Counted from the first letter of the stretch, positions 12,101-27,100 are shown. The stretch: DNA of 64,000 nt from Anolis sagrei (GCF_037176765.1 NC_090022.1:179420117-179484116); one strand, 5' to 3'. Notes: generated by a model from the letters alone, not told the origin. Numbers and translations are program-made.

Positions 12101-15100
12101 GTACCAAACACTATTTTAAATAAGTTATAGTTGCCCCTCTGTATCCACAGATTCTCCATCCATGGATTCAAGAGCCCTTTGAAGGCAACCATGTGGCTGA
12201 TGTGGCTTTGGATTATAATACTACTACTACTACTACTAATAATAATAATAATAATTGATGACAATCCACTACTCATTACACCAGCGTAGTGATGTCGACA
12301 GACTTTACCTGCCCAGAAAATCAGGAGGCAGAGGGCTTCTGCAAGTGAAACGAACGGTAGAAGAGAAACATGCACTAGTAGTCAAGGACCAACACTGAGG
12401 GAAGTCAATAGCAGTAAATTGCTTGAAGTACAAAAGACAACGAGTGAATACCGTAAAAGCACAATCCAGAGCAGAAAACTGGCAAAAGAAGGCTCTCCAT
12501 GGACAGTTCCTGGGAAAAATTGAGAGCCAAATTGACAAAGAAAAAACATGGCTGTGGCTCACAAATGGGACTTTGAAAAAGGAGACGGAGGGCCTGATTC
12601 TGGCAGCCCAAGAACAAGTCATTAGAACAAATGCCATCAGAGCCAGAATTGAAAAGTCGACGACAGATCCCAAATTCAATCTCTGTAAGGAAGCAGATGA
12701 AACAATAGATCACATCCGCAGCTGCTGCAAGAAGATCGCACAGACTGACTACAAGCAGAGGCATAACACCATTGCTCAGATGATTCATACTCCTGATCTC
12801 TCAATAGTGGATTGTCAATGTTGCAATCCCAGGTGACAGCAGGATTGCAGATCAAAGGCTCTGGCACAAGCCAATAAAGGTTGTCCCAGTGGTGATCGGC
12901 ATGCTGGGTGCAGTGCCTAAAGACCTTGGTCTGCACTTAAACACAATCGGCACTGACAAAATTACCATCTGCCAGCTACAGAAGGCCAGCTTACTGGGAT
13001 CTGCGCGCGTTATTCGCCGATACATTACACAGTCCTAGACACTTGGGAAGTGTCCAACGTGTGATCCAATACAACAGCGAGCAGAGTGATCTTGTCTGCT
13101 GTGGACTCATCTTGTTGTGTTTCTAATAATAATAATAATAATAATAACAATAACAACAACAACAACAACAACTTTATTTATAGACTGTCCTCTCTCTCTG
13201 AGGGGTCATAGGGTGGTTTACAACACAAAAAGGCAAACAATCAATGCCCAGATAAATGCAAAAAAAATGCAATAAAGCAATATAATAAGCATAATAATGA
13301 CAGTGAACTTATTGTATAAAATTGATGTCAAAATGAAAAACAAGATACAAATAATCACAAATAATAACTTTGACATCCCTGCTTTAAAGGACATATATAA
13401 ACCGTTGTTTTCAGTTCATATGGCAAAGGTACAAGGAAACAGTGTAATATTGCTCTTAGCAAAGTCTGAACCTGCTCTCTTTTTCTAATTAAAATGAAGA
13501 TAAGCCAGGGTGCCCAATGCTTGCATGAGTCTTCCAGTTGCTGCACTATGGATGTAATCCAGTATATATCATTGAATGGAATTGTGCCACTTATAAATGG
13601 AGTAACACAATAAAACCCACTACTACCATGTCTTCGGAGAATTGATTGCGATTTATAGCTGGCCTAAATCATCTGCAAGCACTTCACAGAGCAGGGGAAA
13701 ACCCAAGATTGTCACTTTACATATACACACAGCAAAACTTGTTTGACAGTCATTTTTAATAGGCCACATTGTAGGCAAAAAGATCTGTGAGCATGCTCCA
13801 TTCTGTAGTTAGGTATTCTGTAGGGCAAAGTGCATTTTCTTAAACTGCTGCTGTCTTTCAAGTTTTTCAGGAAATATCTAAGGGAAAGCTTGAACTGGTT
13901 TCCAAAGTTGAAGATTGTGGTCAGAATCATGTTGGTGACATATCCTGGTGTAACCATCTGCTATGCCATTGTCTGAGGCTGTTTTTAATCATTATAAAAT
14001 ATCCTTATGCAGTGACACCCCTCTATTCCTAAACAATGCCCAGCAGTGCCAGGGCTATTTTCTAGATCAGTGGTTCTCAACCTGTGGGTCCAAGAAATCC
14101 CAGCCAGTTTACCAGCTGTTAGGATTTCTGGGAACTGAAGGCCAAAACATTTGGGGACCCACAGGTTGAGAACCACTGTTCTAGAGTCAACCAGTGGTCA
14201 AACGCCCACTGGCTGAAGTTTTTTCACCTGAAAACAGAATTAGTCATCACCTGCCCTCAGACCTTCATGGTATAAGCTGGAGGTGCAAATGAGTGATGTC
14301 TCTTCCTTTTCCCCAAGTATGATAATTCACCTGGATGGTGCCCAGGAGTCACATACATCTTAGTCAATGACTGTTCAAGAGCTGTAGCACAGCACTATCT
14401 AGTTATGTTGCACAGAAAGAAGAATAGGAAGCACAGTAGAAGTGCACTGGAAGAGATTTGAACTTTGCCATCACCCAAGGAGAACTTGGTCAATGTCAAA
14501 ATATGTAATTTCAAATAACTGCACTGAAATTATCAATACAAAAGCACCAAAAAAGGTCAGTGTTGTTTTTAATTAGATTGCTGTGAAATATGGGCCACAA
14601 CCCGCAGGGGCACTTCCTTTCCCATGCCACCCTTGGAGAAGATCCAATTTTCAGTGAATAAAATTCCAACAGCAGTTGTGTTTTATTTTATTTAAGCAAA
14701 CAGCAGTTGTGTTTTATTTGTGTTATCAGCCTCTTAATGTATTTTGGTTGCTGCATGTTAATTGTATTTTAGGATACTGTGAGTGTAAAAACGCAACCCT
14801 GTGAATAAGAATATTTCCATTCTCTGCTGCCATGGTGGGGTTGGAAAGGTGCTTTCCCATGGCATATTTTTTTTATGCTGAGTAGAAGCCAGCATCCTAA
14901 TCTGCAATGAAAGGAAGACGGTTCACAAAGCCGTTGACAGAAATATCTAGAAACACAATATGTGTGTATGTGAGGTAAGAGAAAGTACTATAGAAGGAGT
15001 TGCAAAGAGAGCCTCAGGTCTCACCATTCAATAAGGATGCTGGACAAGGTGAAATCCTGTCCCATTGCTGGAGAGGCAAATGTCAGAATTGTCAGCTTGC

Positions 15101-18100
15101 ATTATTTGTGAAGACATCTAAACTTCATGCTCTTTACCTATGTGAAGAAATACTTACATGACCTTATACAATCACATGGGAATCCTTGCCTCCTTCTGTT
15201 CAAGGAACAAGGTCAAGGCCTGTTCTGCAACTCTCCTGGGTTCTTCTCAACACATAAAACACTTGGGCATACACCATCAGTACCCAGCAACAAGTTTTTC
15301 AGGTAGTTCTAAAATCTCATCTCTATTTCACTTAGTTCTTTAAAAATGCACCAACTAACCATCATGGTGAAATCAAGGTGAAAGAAGAAAGCGCAAAAGC
15401 TGGGTTGCAGCTAAACATAAAAAAAAACAAGATTATGGCAACAAGAATGATTGACAACTGGAAAATAGAGGGAGAAAATGTGGAGGCAGTGACAGGCTTT
15501 GTATTTCTAGGTGCAAAGATTACTGCAGATGCAGACTGTGGCCAGGAAATCAGAAGACGCTTACTTCTTGGGAGGAGAGCAATGTCCAGTCTCGATAAAA
15601 TAGTAAAGAGTAGAGACATCAGACTGGCAACAAAGACCCGCCTAGTCAAAGCCATGGTATTCCCTGTAGTAACCTACGGATGTGAGAGCTGGACCTTAGG
15701 GAAGGCTGAGCGAAGGAAGATCGATGCTTTTGAGCTGTGGTGTTGGAGGAAAGTGCTGAGAGTGCCTTGGACTGCGAGAAGATCCAACCAGTCCATCCTC
15801 CAGGAAATAAAGCCCGGTTGCTCACTGGAAGGAAGGATACTAGAAACAAAGTTGAAGTACTTTGGCCACATCATGAGGAGACAGCAAAGCCTAGAGAAGA
15901 CAATTATGCTGGGGGAAGTGGAAGGCAAAAGGAAGAGGGGCCGACCAAGGGCAAGATGGATGGATGGCATCCTTGAAGTGACTGGATTGACCTTGAAGGA
16001 GCTGGGGGTGGTGACGGCCGACAGGGAGCTCTGGCGTGGACTGGTCCATGAGGTCACGAAGAGTCGGAGAGGACTGAACGAATGAACAACAACAACAACA
16101 ACCATCATGAATGCAATGGACTTCCTTTTTCCATCCCGACCATTTAGTGACAGGAAAAAAATCCATCCCCCACAGCAGTAAACGTAAAGTCCAGCTGCAG
16201 TACCCTTGAAGACAAAATAACACCAGGGTCGCAGTAGGCTTGCACAAAAGAAAACACTTTATTCCTTCCAGCAGATAAAATAAACAGCCTTCTTCAAATG
16301 AAGCAGAAAATACAGTTCTCCAGTATGCAAAATAAAATACAACTTTGCAAACTAACATGCAAATACAAATGGTCCTTCCCAACATGCAAGAAAATGCAGA
16401 GAGCTTGGCACTCGCAGCAAAGAGTTTGTAAAGAGCTCCAAATGGTATATCATAACTTCTGTTGTTATACCCTACTGATTGTACGATTGTAGTAAGAGAA
16501 ATCACTTGCCTTTATTGACACATGCAATACACTTGCATGTGGATTCTTTCTTTCTTTCTTTACACACATACATCTGCAATAACTTCTGTGCTGATCCTCA
16601 CGAAAATTTACCTAGTTTTCTATATATCTTAATTCACTGTACCACATTGTTTACCGAAGTGTAGACACAGGGCTCACCCTATTGCTTCCTAAATGCTCCA
16701 GTAGCATAGAAGCAAGTTCTATCACATGCCCATGATAAATGCAATGGTAAAAGTATGATAGCTGGTACCCTACACTAGTAGCTGGGACCCTACACTGGTT
16801 GCATAAAGCAGATCTGAATTAATGAGGAGAACACTTGCATGAGACAGCGCAACGACGGAGAGATGTAGGTGCCCCCTCAACCTTTCACCAGAAAGGGAGA
16901 GGGGGACAGAAAGGGGTGTGTGTGTGACAACAAACAGCTAAGCATAGTGCTTAGTTATCTAGATATCGTATGCAAACATTACATTACTTCACTCTTATCC
17001 TGTCCTGTCTGAGTTAAATAACTTCAGTGGTATCCTGCTGCACCTGCGTCTCTCACTCACTCTGCTGTCTCGCGCACCTCTTCCCTTCTTTAATTCACAG
17101 CTGAATTACGCAACTAGCATAGCGTTGTGTCCCAGCTATCATACTTTTGCCATTGAAACCTATTTTTATTCACATAGTTCCATGCTAGATTATTGGTCAT
17201 GTTATACTAGGAGATGGGGTGAGATCTTTTCTATAGAGAAGGGGTCATAACATGAAGCCCTTTTTAAAAAAAAGATGCCAAAATACTCAATAGCCCCTTC
17301 AATTTATTGTGAGGTAGAAGGGACTCCCAAGTTACTACACTGCAACTTAGATTTGTAGATCCTTGGCTCTCCCTGAACTAATCCCATGCGTGCATGATGT
17401 GACTGGCACCATTGTTTCCTCCGTGCTGCAGCATGTACATTTTATCAGTCAGGGACTCTGAACAGATCAAGGAAGACAAAACCTAGGAGACTTGCACCCA
17501 CTGGATTAACTCCCTTAAAACTGGGAGATAGCACAAATCCCCATATGGTTCTTTGAAAGGCACACCCAGAAAGGATCATTACACCTTGCCAAAAGCTCTT
17601 AATCTTGTGCAATCCAGCAAGGGACCTTTCCCAATAAAAACCCAACTGTTGGGTCACAGTAACTATTACAGGCACTCCCTAATCATTCTTCTCTCAAATG
17701 TCTTGATACATTTGCAGCATTGTATTAATGCTATAATTTCTTTTCCCCCTCCAGGTTGGGTGCACGTGTCTCTTACTATTTAGTGTTTCAAGTTAATGTT
17801 TTTCAGTTTTCCACTTCTTTTCATCTACTGCTTTTATGTGTTTCTTCAAAAGTTTATTTTCATTATTTTTTGTTCTCTTTGTTTGTGATATAAAAATGGC
17901 AATATGACATGGACAGGGCTCAGGAAAACAACATATTCACATTGGAATTTAAGACACAATTAAAGATCAATTTCTTCCTACAGGTTTACCCTGTCAATCT
18001 TAAATTTTGAATGTTAATCTGGATTGTATCAGTAGATTTAAACTTGTATTTTAACTCTGTATATCTTGTTGTACGTCTTTTAATAATGTTTTGTCTCTTG

Positions 18101-21100
18101 TTTTAACAATGTTGTATTCCATCTTGAGCCATGGAGAGAGGCAGGTAATAGATTCACCACCACCACCACCACCACCATATATTAATGTAGAGGCAGTTTG
18201 CTTTCATTTCTCTTCCTTGCTGTTTGGCACTTTAGTTGACACTTTGGCACTTGTGAATTGAAGACAGCTAGTTTTAACTACAGATGGTCTTTGTTTTAAA
18301 CTGTATTTTAAATTTTTTATAGTGGTTGTTTTTATAACTTTTATGTGATATTGTTTTTATACTCATGTACCGTTTATTATTTATTATTTATTATTATTTT
18401 ATTACTGCGCTTGTATACCGCTGTTTCTCAGCCTACATTGGCGACTCAACGCGGTTTACAACACTACAATAATCAACAATATTCAATATAAAAAAATGTT
18501 ATATACTACACTTGTATATAACTTGTAGAGTCCCTTTTAGGAGATAGTGGCAAGATATAAATAAAGATGATGATGGTGATTATTATTATTATTACCACAT
18601 TCTCATTCTTTTCCTCATTTACAATATATTATTTTCCCTATCTGCATTTGTACAGATATAGACATTTTCAGATCAGCAATGCAGTTTACACCCCCAACTG
18701 TAATCCCTGAAACAAAAGATCCTCTCGTGCTCTTTAGCTCTTCCTAAGTTATGTTCCTTCTATGCATTTTTCAAAAAAAGGCAAAGATTTCTTTGTTACT
18801 TGGTCCTAGGTTTCACTCTCAACTCATCCACAATCCATAATTTGGGGCCCAAAATCTGCTCTCAAATTATTGACTGGTACATGGGTGTTTACAGTATCTT
18901 CTTCTTCTTCTTCTTCACAACAGCAGCAACAACAATTACAATAGCCAGTAGCAATACCAAACAATGGCCATAGAATCATAGAATCATAGAGTTGGAAGAG
19001 ACCTCATGGGCCATCCAGTCCAACCCCCTGCCAAGAAGCAGGAATATTGCATTCAAAGCACTCCTGACAGATGGCCATCTAGCCTGTTTAAAAACCTCCA
19101 AAGAAGGAGCTTGCACCACACTCCGGGGCAGAGAGTTCCACTGCTGAACGGCTCTCACAGTCAGGAAGTTCCTCATGTTCAGATGGAATCTCCTTTCTTG
19201 TAGTTTGAAGCCATTGCTCCGCGTCCTAATCTCCAGGGAAGCAGAAAACAAGCTTGCTCCCTCCTTCCTATGACTTCCTCTCACATATTTATACATGGCT
19301 ATTGGCTATCATATCTCCTCTCAGCCTTCTCTTCTTCAGGCTAAACATGCCCAGTTCCTTAAGCCGCTCCTCATAGGGCTTGTTCTCCAGACCCTCGATC
19401 ATTTTAGTCGCCCTCCTCTGGACACATTCCAGCTTGTCAACATCTCTCTTGAATTGTGGTGCCCAGAATTGGACACACTATTCCAGGTGTGGTCTAACCA
19501 AGGCAGAATAGAGGGGTAGCATTACTTCCTTAGATCTAGACACTATGCTCCTATTGATGCAGGCCAAAATCCCATTGACTTTTTTGCCACCGCATCACAT
19601 TGTTGGCTCGTGTTTAACTTGTTGTCCACGAGGACTCCAAGATCTTTTTCACACGTACTGCTCTCGAGCCAGGCATTGTCCCCCATTCTGTATCTTTGCA
19701 TTTCATTTTTCCTGCCAAAGTGGAGTATCCTGCATTTGTCCCTGTTGTACTTCATTTTGTTAGTTTTGGCCCATCTCTCTAATCTGTCAAGATCGTTTTG
19801 AATCCTGCTCCTGTCCTCTGGAGAATTGGCTATCCCTCCCAATTTGGTGTTGTCTGCAAACTTGATGATCCTGCCTTCTAACCCTTCATCTAAGTCATTA
19901 ATAAAGATGTTGAACAGGACCGGGCCCAGGACGGAACCCTGCTTGTGGCACTCCGCTCGTCACTTCTTTCCAGGATGAAGAGGAAGCATTGGGGAGAATC
20001 ACCCTCTGGGTTCATCCATTTAACCAATTACAGATCCACCTAACCGTATTTTTGCCTAGCCCACATTGGACTAGTTTGTTTGCCAGAAGGCCGTGGAGGA
20101 CCTTGTCGAAGGCCTTACTGAAATCCAGGTACGCTACATCTACGGCATTCCTGACATCTACCCAGCTTGCAACTCTATCGAAAAAAGAGATCTGCAGATC
20201 AGGGCACAGTAACATGGCATTTCCAGACCCTCTTGCCAATAAGCAAGGCTGTAGTAATCACAAGCAAGCTCTTGACTCAGTTCTTTGTCGCACTAGAGAT
20301 CACTGGCAGAAGACTGAAAATGTAGTCCTTTTGAATTCAGATCAATTGCAGTTCAGCTCTCCATTGTTCAGTGCAGTTACTGATGTTTAAGATAGATTAG
20401 GGGGGGAGGGGCAACAGTACTGGTGAATGCAGAGCACTTACAGATCTTTAACTTGCCTTAACTGTAATTGTGAGGTTAGAGACCTATCAATAATCTCAAG
20501 AATCCTTTTTCTGTATTGGTTACATCAGAAAAAATGGACGGTTTCACCTAATTACTGATAGTCCTGCTCTCCTTGCTGTCTTTTCACATTGTTGGGATTT
20601 GAATCAAGTAGGTCTGTTTTTGATACAAACTGGGATCTGTTATTTATTTGTCTTTTCCACCTTACAGGGCTTTTATAAGAGCTGCCTATAAATACTGAAA
20701 ATCATCACATGAAGCAAAATAATATTTAAAACTTGAAAAAAAAAACATTCGGGAGCTATACCAATGGAATTTAAAACGAGCTAGAAAATAAGGTGAAAAG
20801 TATTAGCCACTTCTAACAAAAAAATGTAACCCCTCTGGCTGGACTTAATTAAATCAAATCACTGTCAATGATGTATAAAATGTTATAGTGCTTAATTTAA
20901 AAGGTGTACTTCCAAGTTCTCATGGTGCCCTGATCCTAGAGATTTCATAACATTAAGCCAGAACATTGAAATGCTTTAAAAGGTGTCCTCAATGTTATTG
21001 AGTCTTAATGTGCTTTTTTAACATAAAGGACTGTGGTTTTATTGCATATGGAACCAAGTCAGTGAGTATTAAGTTTTTTACAATACAGCTATTGAGTAGA

Positions 21101-24100
21101 CTGCATGCTGATAAGGATCTATGAATACTGCAAATGCAAAGAAAACTTTCTCCGGAACTGGATTATCCAGTCTGACTGTTCTAATATACCAATGATATTT
21201 TGCAATAGGTTTGCTTTAAAAATAAAGGTATTAGTTTAAGTAACCCAAATGCTTTCCATTTCACTGCTAGCAAGACGTCCCATATGCTTATTCAAAAGAA
21301 TCTCTTTGTCTCTTATTCTTTGAATTATAAGAATCAAAACCACCAATGAGTTTTGTTTTCCAAAGTGATATTAATTTTGCATATATTTTATTTTGCAATT
21401 TAAATGACTGCAATGTTATATTCTTAAATGCTGGATATTTCTTTGCAAAATATTTCCAAATTACTTTGGATATTTCCATGCACAATATTTCCAGGCAATA
21501 ATAGTCACTGTATTGTCGAAGGCTTTCATGGCTGAAATCACTGGGTTGTTGTAGATTTTTTCGGGCTATATGGCCATGGTCTAGAGGCATTCTCACCTGA
21601 CTTTTCGCCTGCATCTATGGCAAGCATCCTCAGAGGTAGTGAGGTCTGTTGGAACTAGGAAAAAGGGTTTATATATCTGTGGAATGACCAGGGTGGGACA
21701 AAGGACTCTTGTCTGCTGGAGCGAGGTGTGAATGTTTCAGCTGACCACCTTGATTAGCATATAATGGCCTGACATTGCCTAGAGCAAACTTTTGTTGAGA
21801 GGTGATTAGATGTCCTTGTTTGTTTCCTCTCTGTTGTTGTGCTGTTGTAATTTTACAGTTTTTTTAATACTGGTAGCCCACTGCGCCACCGGGGGCCATT
21901 TAATGTTATGAGGTTACCATAAACCGAGGTTTAATATGTTGTCAAAGACTTTCATGGCCAGAATCACTGGGTTGCTATGAATTTTCTGGGCTGTATGGCC
22001 ATGTTCCAGAATCATTCGGATTCTGGAAAGAAAGAATGCTTCTGGAACATGGCCATACAGCCCGGAAAACTCACAGCAACCCAATCGAGGTTTGTTTTGA
22101 CATCACCCAAATCAGCTCTAGACAGAAAAAAAACCCAAATACATTCAGGTTTGCTGGTAATCTGGACTATCTGTATCATCACTGATCATCAATTTGTTAA
22201 TTCATAATTAGAATCACCAGTGAATGCAACATGATTAAATAAATCTCCTTACTGTAGCGTTCACAAGAAGATTCTTTAAAAAGTGGATTTAAACATGTCA
22301 GCTTAGTTCAAATTAAAACCCCTCTTTTTGTCCAACAGAATAGATTTTCGTATTAATCGTGGATTTAAAAAGCTATTAGATTCTTATATGAAAATCAAAA
22401 GCAGTGCATCCAGGTGGCAGCTTCTCACATTCTTTACTGGAAATGAGTGATATCCAATCTGGCAACCAAGAGTGTACTTTGCCAAAGAGTCATGCAGACA
22501 GACAAGTAAACAGCACAGTCAACACTTAACTTTTCAGTTCACTGGGACAGCAGAACCCAGCAACCTGGGAGCAAAGCCTCCCGGATTATGGATATGTCTT
22601 TATTGTGGACTTCTGCTCACACTTGTCATAGATCATGATACTGGATCTAAATGGGGGCTGATTTTATAAAACAACTTGTCTGGTTATGTTACAGTCCAAT
22701 TGCCAGACACATTTAAAAGATTTGAAGGACAATACATTAAACGTTATGATTCCTAAGACGTTAAAGAAAGTTACTTTGTAAACTAAGTTCTGCAGATGAG
22801 TTGCCCCGAGAAGAAGACAGGACACTTAGTAGGCAGTGCTATTCACATTTACCTGTGATATTTATTTCTTGACTCAACATGCATAGGCTTTTGCTGATTG
22901 GCTGCATTCAGAAGCACATAGCCTTAGAGATAAGCCCCACTGTAATCAATAGGACTTACTCCAAATAAAATGGGCATGGGATCAATCCACTCAGGCAGTG
23001 GTCATGTTTTCTAACCTTTGAAATATTCCCAACGTTATATTGATTTTTCAGTTATCAACATTAGTAGAGGGATAACAAGATGACATTTTCAAACTAACCT
23101 TCTTTTAAGGTCCACTTGATTGACCCTGTCCTCTTGCTAACCGCATGCAAACTTCCATCGAGGGTTGAAACAAACAGCAATGTCTCTGGTAGAGTCACTG
23201 AATTGGCACTTCCAAAGCTCTGGTGGAAAAACATGAAGAAACCATAAATTTAATCTATTGATAATAGAGGAAACATTAAGAAAACATGGAAACGTAACCA
23301 TACATTTACTGTATTGATAATGGAGGGAACATTAAGAACAGGTGGAATCATGCTACATTTCAAATAATGACAAGTATAAGGTTCTTGTGGGTTTTTTCGG
23401 GCTATAGGGTCATGTTCTAGAGGCATTTCTCCTGACGTTTCGCCTGCATCTATGGCAAGCATCCTCAGAGGTAGTGAGGTCTGTTAGAATTAGGACAATG
23501 GGTTTATATATCTGTGGAATGGCTGGGGTGGGGCAAAGAGCTCTTCTCTGCTGGAGCTAGGTGTGAATGTTTCAACTGACCACCTTCATTAGCATTTGAA
23601 GGCCTGGCTGAGCCTGGGAAAATCTTTTGTTGAGAGGTGTTAAGATGTGCCTGGTTGTTTCCATGACAAGTATGATCCTGAAAAGGCCTAAATATCCTAA
23701 AGGCACCAGATCCTGTCTCATCTTGGAAGCTAAACTGGATCAGTCCTTGTTAGTACTTGGATATGAAACCACTAATGAATACCAGATGCAGCAGACTGTC
23801 TATCAGATAAAGACAATGGCAAAATCCTTGTCTAAGAAAACTCTGTCAAATGCATGGGGCTGTCGTATGGATAAGTTGACATGGCTCATCTGCAAGATAA
23901 AGGCTTCGCAAACGTAAAGTCAGTGTTGAGAGCCAGTGTGACATACTAGTTTGAGTGTTGGACTAGAGGCCCTTCCAGACAGGCCCTATAAAACCCTGGG
24001 TGAGGTAGGAATAGAAAATATGAAAAATGAGGGGAGCCCAAGAAAATAAAACAGTGGGTAAGACTTTCAGTTTAGAATGGGGGAAAATAGTTTAAATAGT

Positions 24101-27100
24101 GGGTTTTTGTAGGTTTTTCGGGTTATATGGCCATGTTCTAGAAGCATTCTCTCCTGACGTTTTGCCTGCATCTATGGCAAGCATCCTCAGAGGTTGTGAC
24201 ACAATCTCTGAGGATTCTTGCTACAGATGCAGGCGAAACGTCAGGAGAGAATGCTTCTAGAACATGGCAATACAACCTGAAAAACCTACAAGAAACCAGT
24301 GATTCCGGCCATAAAAGCCTTTGACAATACTATATATTAAATATTTTGTAAAACTGAGTAGAGTCAAAGAAGGAAACCGAGGAAGGGATCATGCTATTTG
24401 TAAAATATCATAATTAAATTCAGAACAAATGTTTACAATTTATTTTGCATTGTAACTCCATTCCAGTCCTAAAACTCAGACCTATCAAGTATCATGAGAC
24501 CTACCATGTGTCTGTGAGTACCAGCTACTGAAGCAGTCCTACCATGAGGCAAATGCAATGCCAGAAATGGATCAAGGCAGCACACTCCAATGGAAAGTTT
24601 GCATTTGCAAACCTTTCTGAAATCAAGTAAGGCTGTAAAACAGCCAGATTAGGGAACCCCATTCTATACAATGGAAAGGGACACCACAACATGCCTGTGA
24701 AAAACCCAATAGCTTTAGGCCAGTCACTGAATTAAGTGAGAATACCACCAGCATTGAGAAATCTTTTAATCCACATTTCTGGGTGGCTCTTTTGCTAAAT
24801 GTCTAGCAAGTTCCCTTTCTTCCTCAATCCACAAAGAAAATTTTAAAAAATCCTTTATTTTTCTCAGAATCTTTGTTAATTAAAATAACTGTTTAGGTAC
24901 TGTGCTTTATAGCTTAGCCACCTGTCAAGTCTGAGAAGTTTCAGAAATATATTTAAAACCTAGTAGCTATTGCAAGCACTCTGAAACTAGATGCATTTCT
25001 GAGAATAACAAAATTCTAAACAGTCATAATTTCACAACATAATTTGTTCCAAGAGGAATTAAAAAGTCAACACAACAAAGTTGAGCTCATTGCATTTCTG
25101 TTCTTTTTATTACATTTTAATTAAATTTTCAAGCAGTCAAAAATGTTACAAATCACCACCACCACCCCTCCCCAAATTGTGGCAGGATGGAAATACAAAG
25201 AGCAGAAATTGGTATTTGATTTGACTGTTATAAGAAAAATACAGATGTATTTGTAAAAAGTGGCACTTATTATCAATTAAGGTGGCTACAGATTAACATC
25301 AAACCATACTTCAATCGGAGGTAGAATCCTAAGGTAGGAAGATTCACAGTTTTACTAAGACAATAAATGAAACCGTATTACTATGGCAATGTCTTGTTCT
25401 GCAATATGAATTTCAACTACTTAATCAGTTGCCCTATATGCTCGAACACTCATAAAGGATCATCTGCAATGTGTTATAACATATAATATGTAACAATGCA
25501 TGTAAATACTTTGCCATGAAGTTAGGAGCAATGCAGGGAGGTGTCCATATACACCTCTGAAATTTTCATATAATAAGCCCAAGGAGTAAAATAGCGAGGA
25601 GACATATAATGTTATGTACTCATGAATTCTTGAAAAACAGTATATACACTTCAAGAAAGCCATATTTTGAATACCTATTCATTGAGCATCACGTCATGCC
25701 TGGCAGAGTAATAAAAGCAAGATTTCTTTTAATCTATGTTTCACAGTAAGTGAAAGAATGAAAGAAAAACTATTGATAAATATTTAACTGTTGGGAGAGT
25801 TAAGCAATACTCGCACACTCTTTCCTGAGAAATTGTTAGGAAATTTTACATGAATACCAAACATGTGGGAGGGAGGGATGGTGCAAGCTGGCTTAGCATT
25901 TCATAGCATGGGGATATTTGGAGATTGGTAGAATTTTGAAAAACTTTATGATATAATAACAGCATTCATTTTTAGGTAGTATATTTCACTCATTCCGTTT
26001 TTACCTGGCAAACTGCAATATTAATTTCAACTATTTAATCAGTTGCCCTATATGCTCGAACACTCATACAGGAAAACCTGCAATAGATATTACCAAAGTT
26101 ATCAATTATGGAAGGTCAATAACTTTAACTCCTTGAGATATATAATCTTTAGATCCTTTTATTATTTTCTGTTTCAAAAGGATACTTGTTTAATTAAATG
26201 CTTGGATCTTGAAATGTGATTGGTGGGGACAAGGGAGAGGGCCTTCTCTATGGTGATCCCCCGACTCTGGAACCCACTCCCCAATGATATCAGACAAGCC
26301 CCCTCATTGGCAGTCTTTAGGAGGAGCCTGAAAACGTGTCTGTTCCAGTGTGCCTTCCCTGAATGAAGTCCAATCTGATCAAATCTATTACATCTAGCTC
26401 GGCCATAAGGTTTTAAAATTTAGATTACTGCAACACGCTATACGTGAGGCTGCCTCTGAAGACTGCCCGGAAGCTGCAGCTAGTCCAACGCTCGGCAGCC
26501 AGATTTCTAACGGGTGCTGGGTACAGGGAGCATACAACCCCTCTGTTACGCCAGCTCCACTGGCTGCCGATTAGCTTCCGAGCACAATTCAAAGTGCTGG
26601 TTTTGACCTACAAAGCCCTAAACGACTCTGGCCCTGTTTACCTGTCCGAACGGATTCTCCCCTACGAACCATCAAGGTCTTTAAGATCTTCTGGGGGGGG
26701 GGGGCTGCTCTCGATCCCACCACTGTCACAATTGCGGTTGTTGGGGACAAGAGACAGGGCCTTCTCGATGGTGGCTCCCCGGCTTTGGAACTCCCTCCCA
26801 CAGGAGATTAGAACTGCTCCCTCCCTCCTGACGTTCAGGAAGCTAACAAAGACTTGGCTATGGAATGCGGCCTTTGACAGCTGAGTCAACGTTGGTCCAC
26901 ATGGAAGGAGAATGAATAACTGTGAATTATGACCAGGAATGCTTTGACAACGTGGCTATGTGACTGTGATGATGACGATGCTGTATTGTAATATGTTTTT
27001 AATTGTGTAATGATAATGCATTTTGTGGTTTGTATTTTTGTATATGAACAAATGTTGTGAACCGGATCTGAGTCCCTATTGTAGGTGAGAAGATCGGTAT

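Noticed and set aside
12305-12936. Minus-strand frames over the R4 element
   Set aside because: Shadows of the plus-strand R4 coding region.
16240-16500. Possible LTR with an AATAAA signal
   Set aside because: No paired ends, no target duplication, no TG/CA borders.
15674-16505. Minus-strand frames of 144 and 204 codons
   Set aside because: Antisense shadow of the BovB ORF and its flank.
23681-23918. 5S rRNA gene
   Set aside because: Many changes in the internal promoter and a SINE tail; a 5S-derived SINE.
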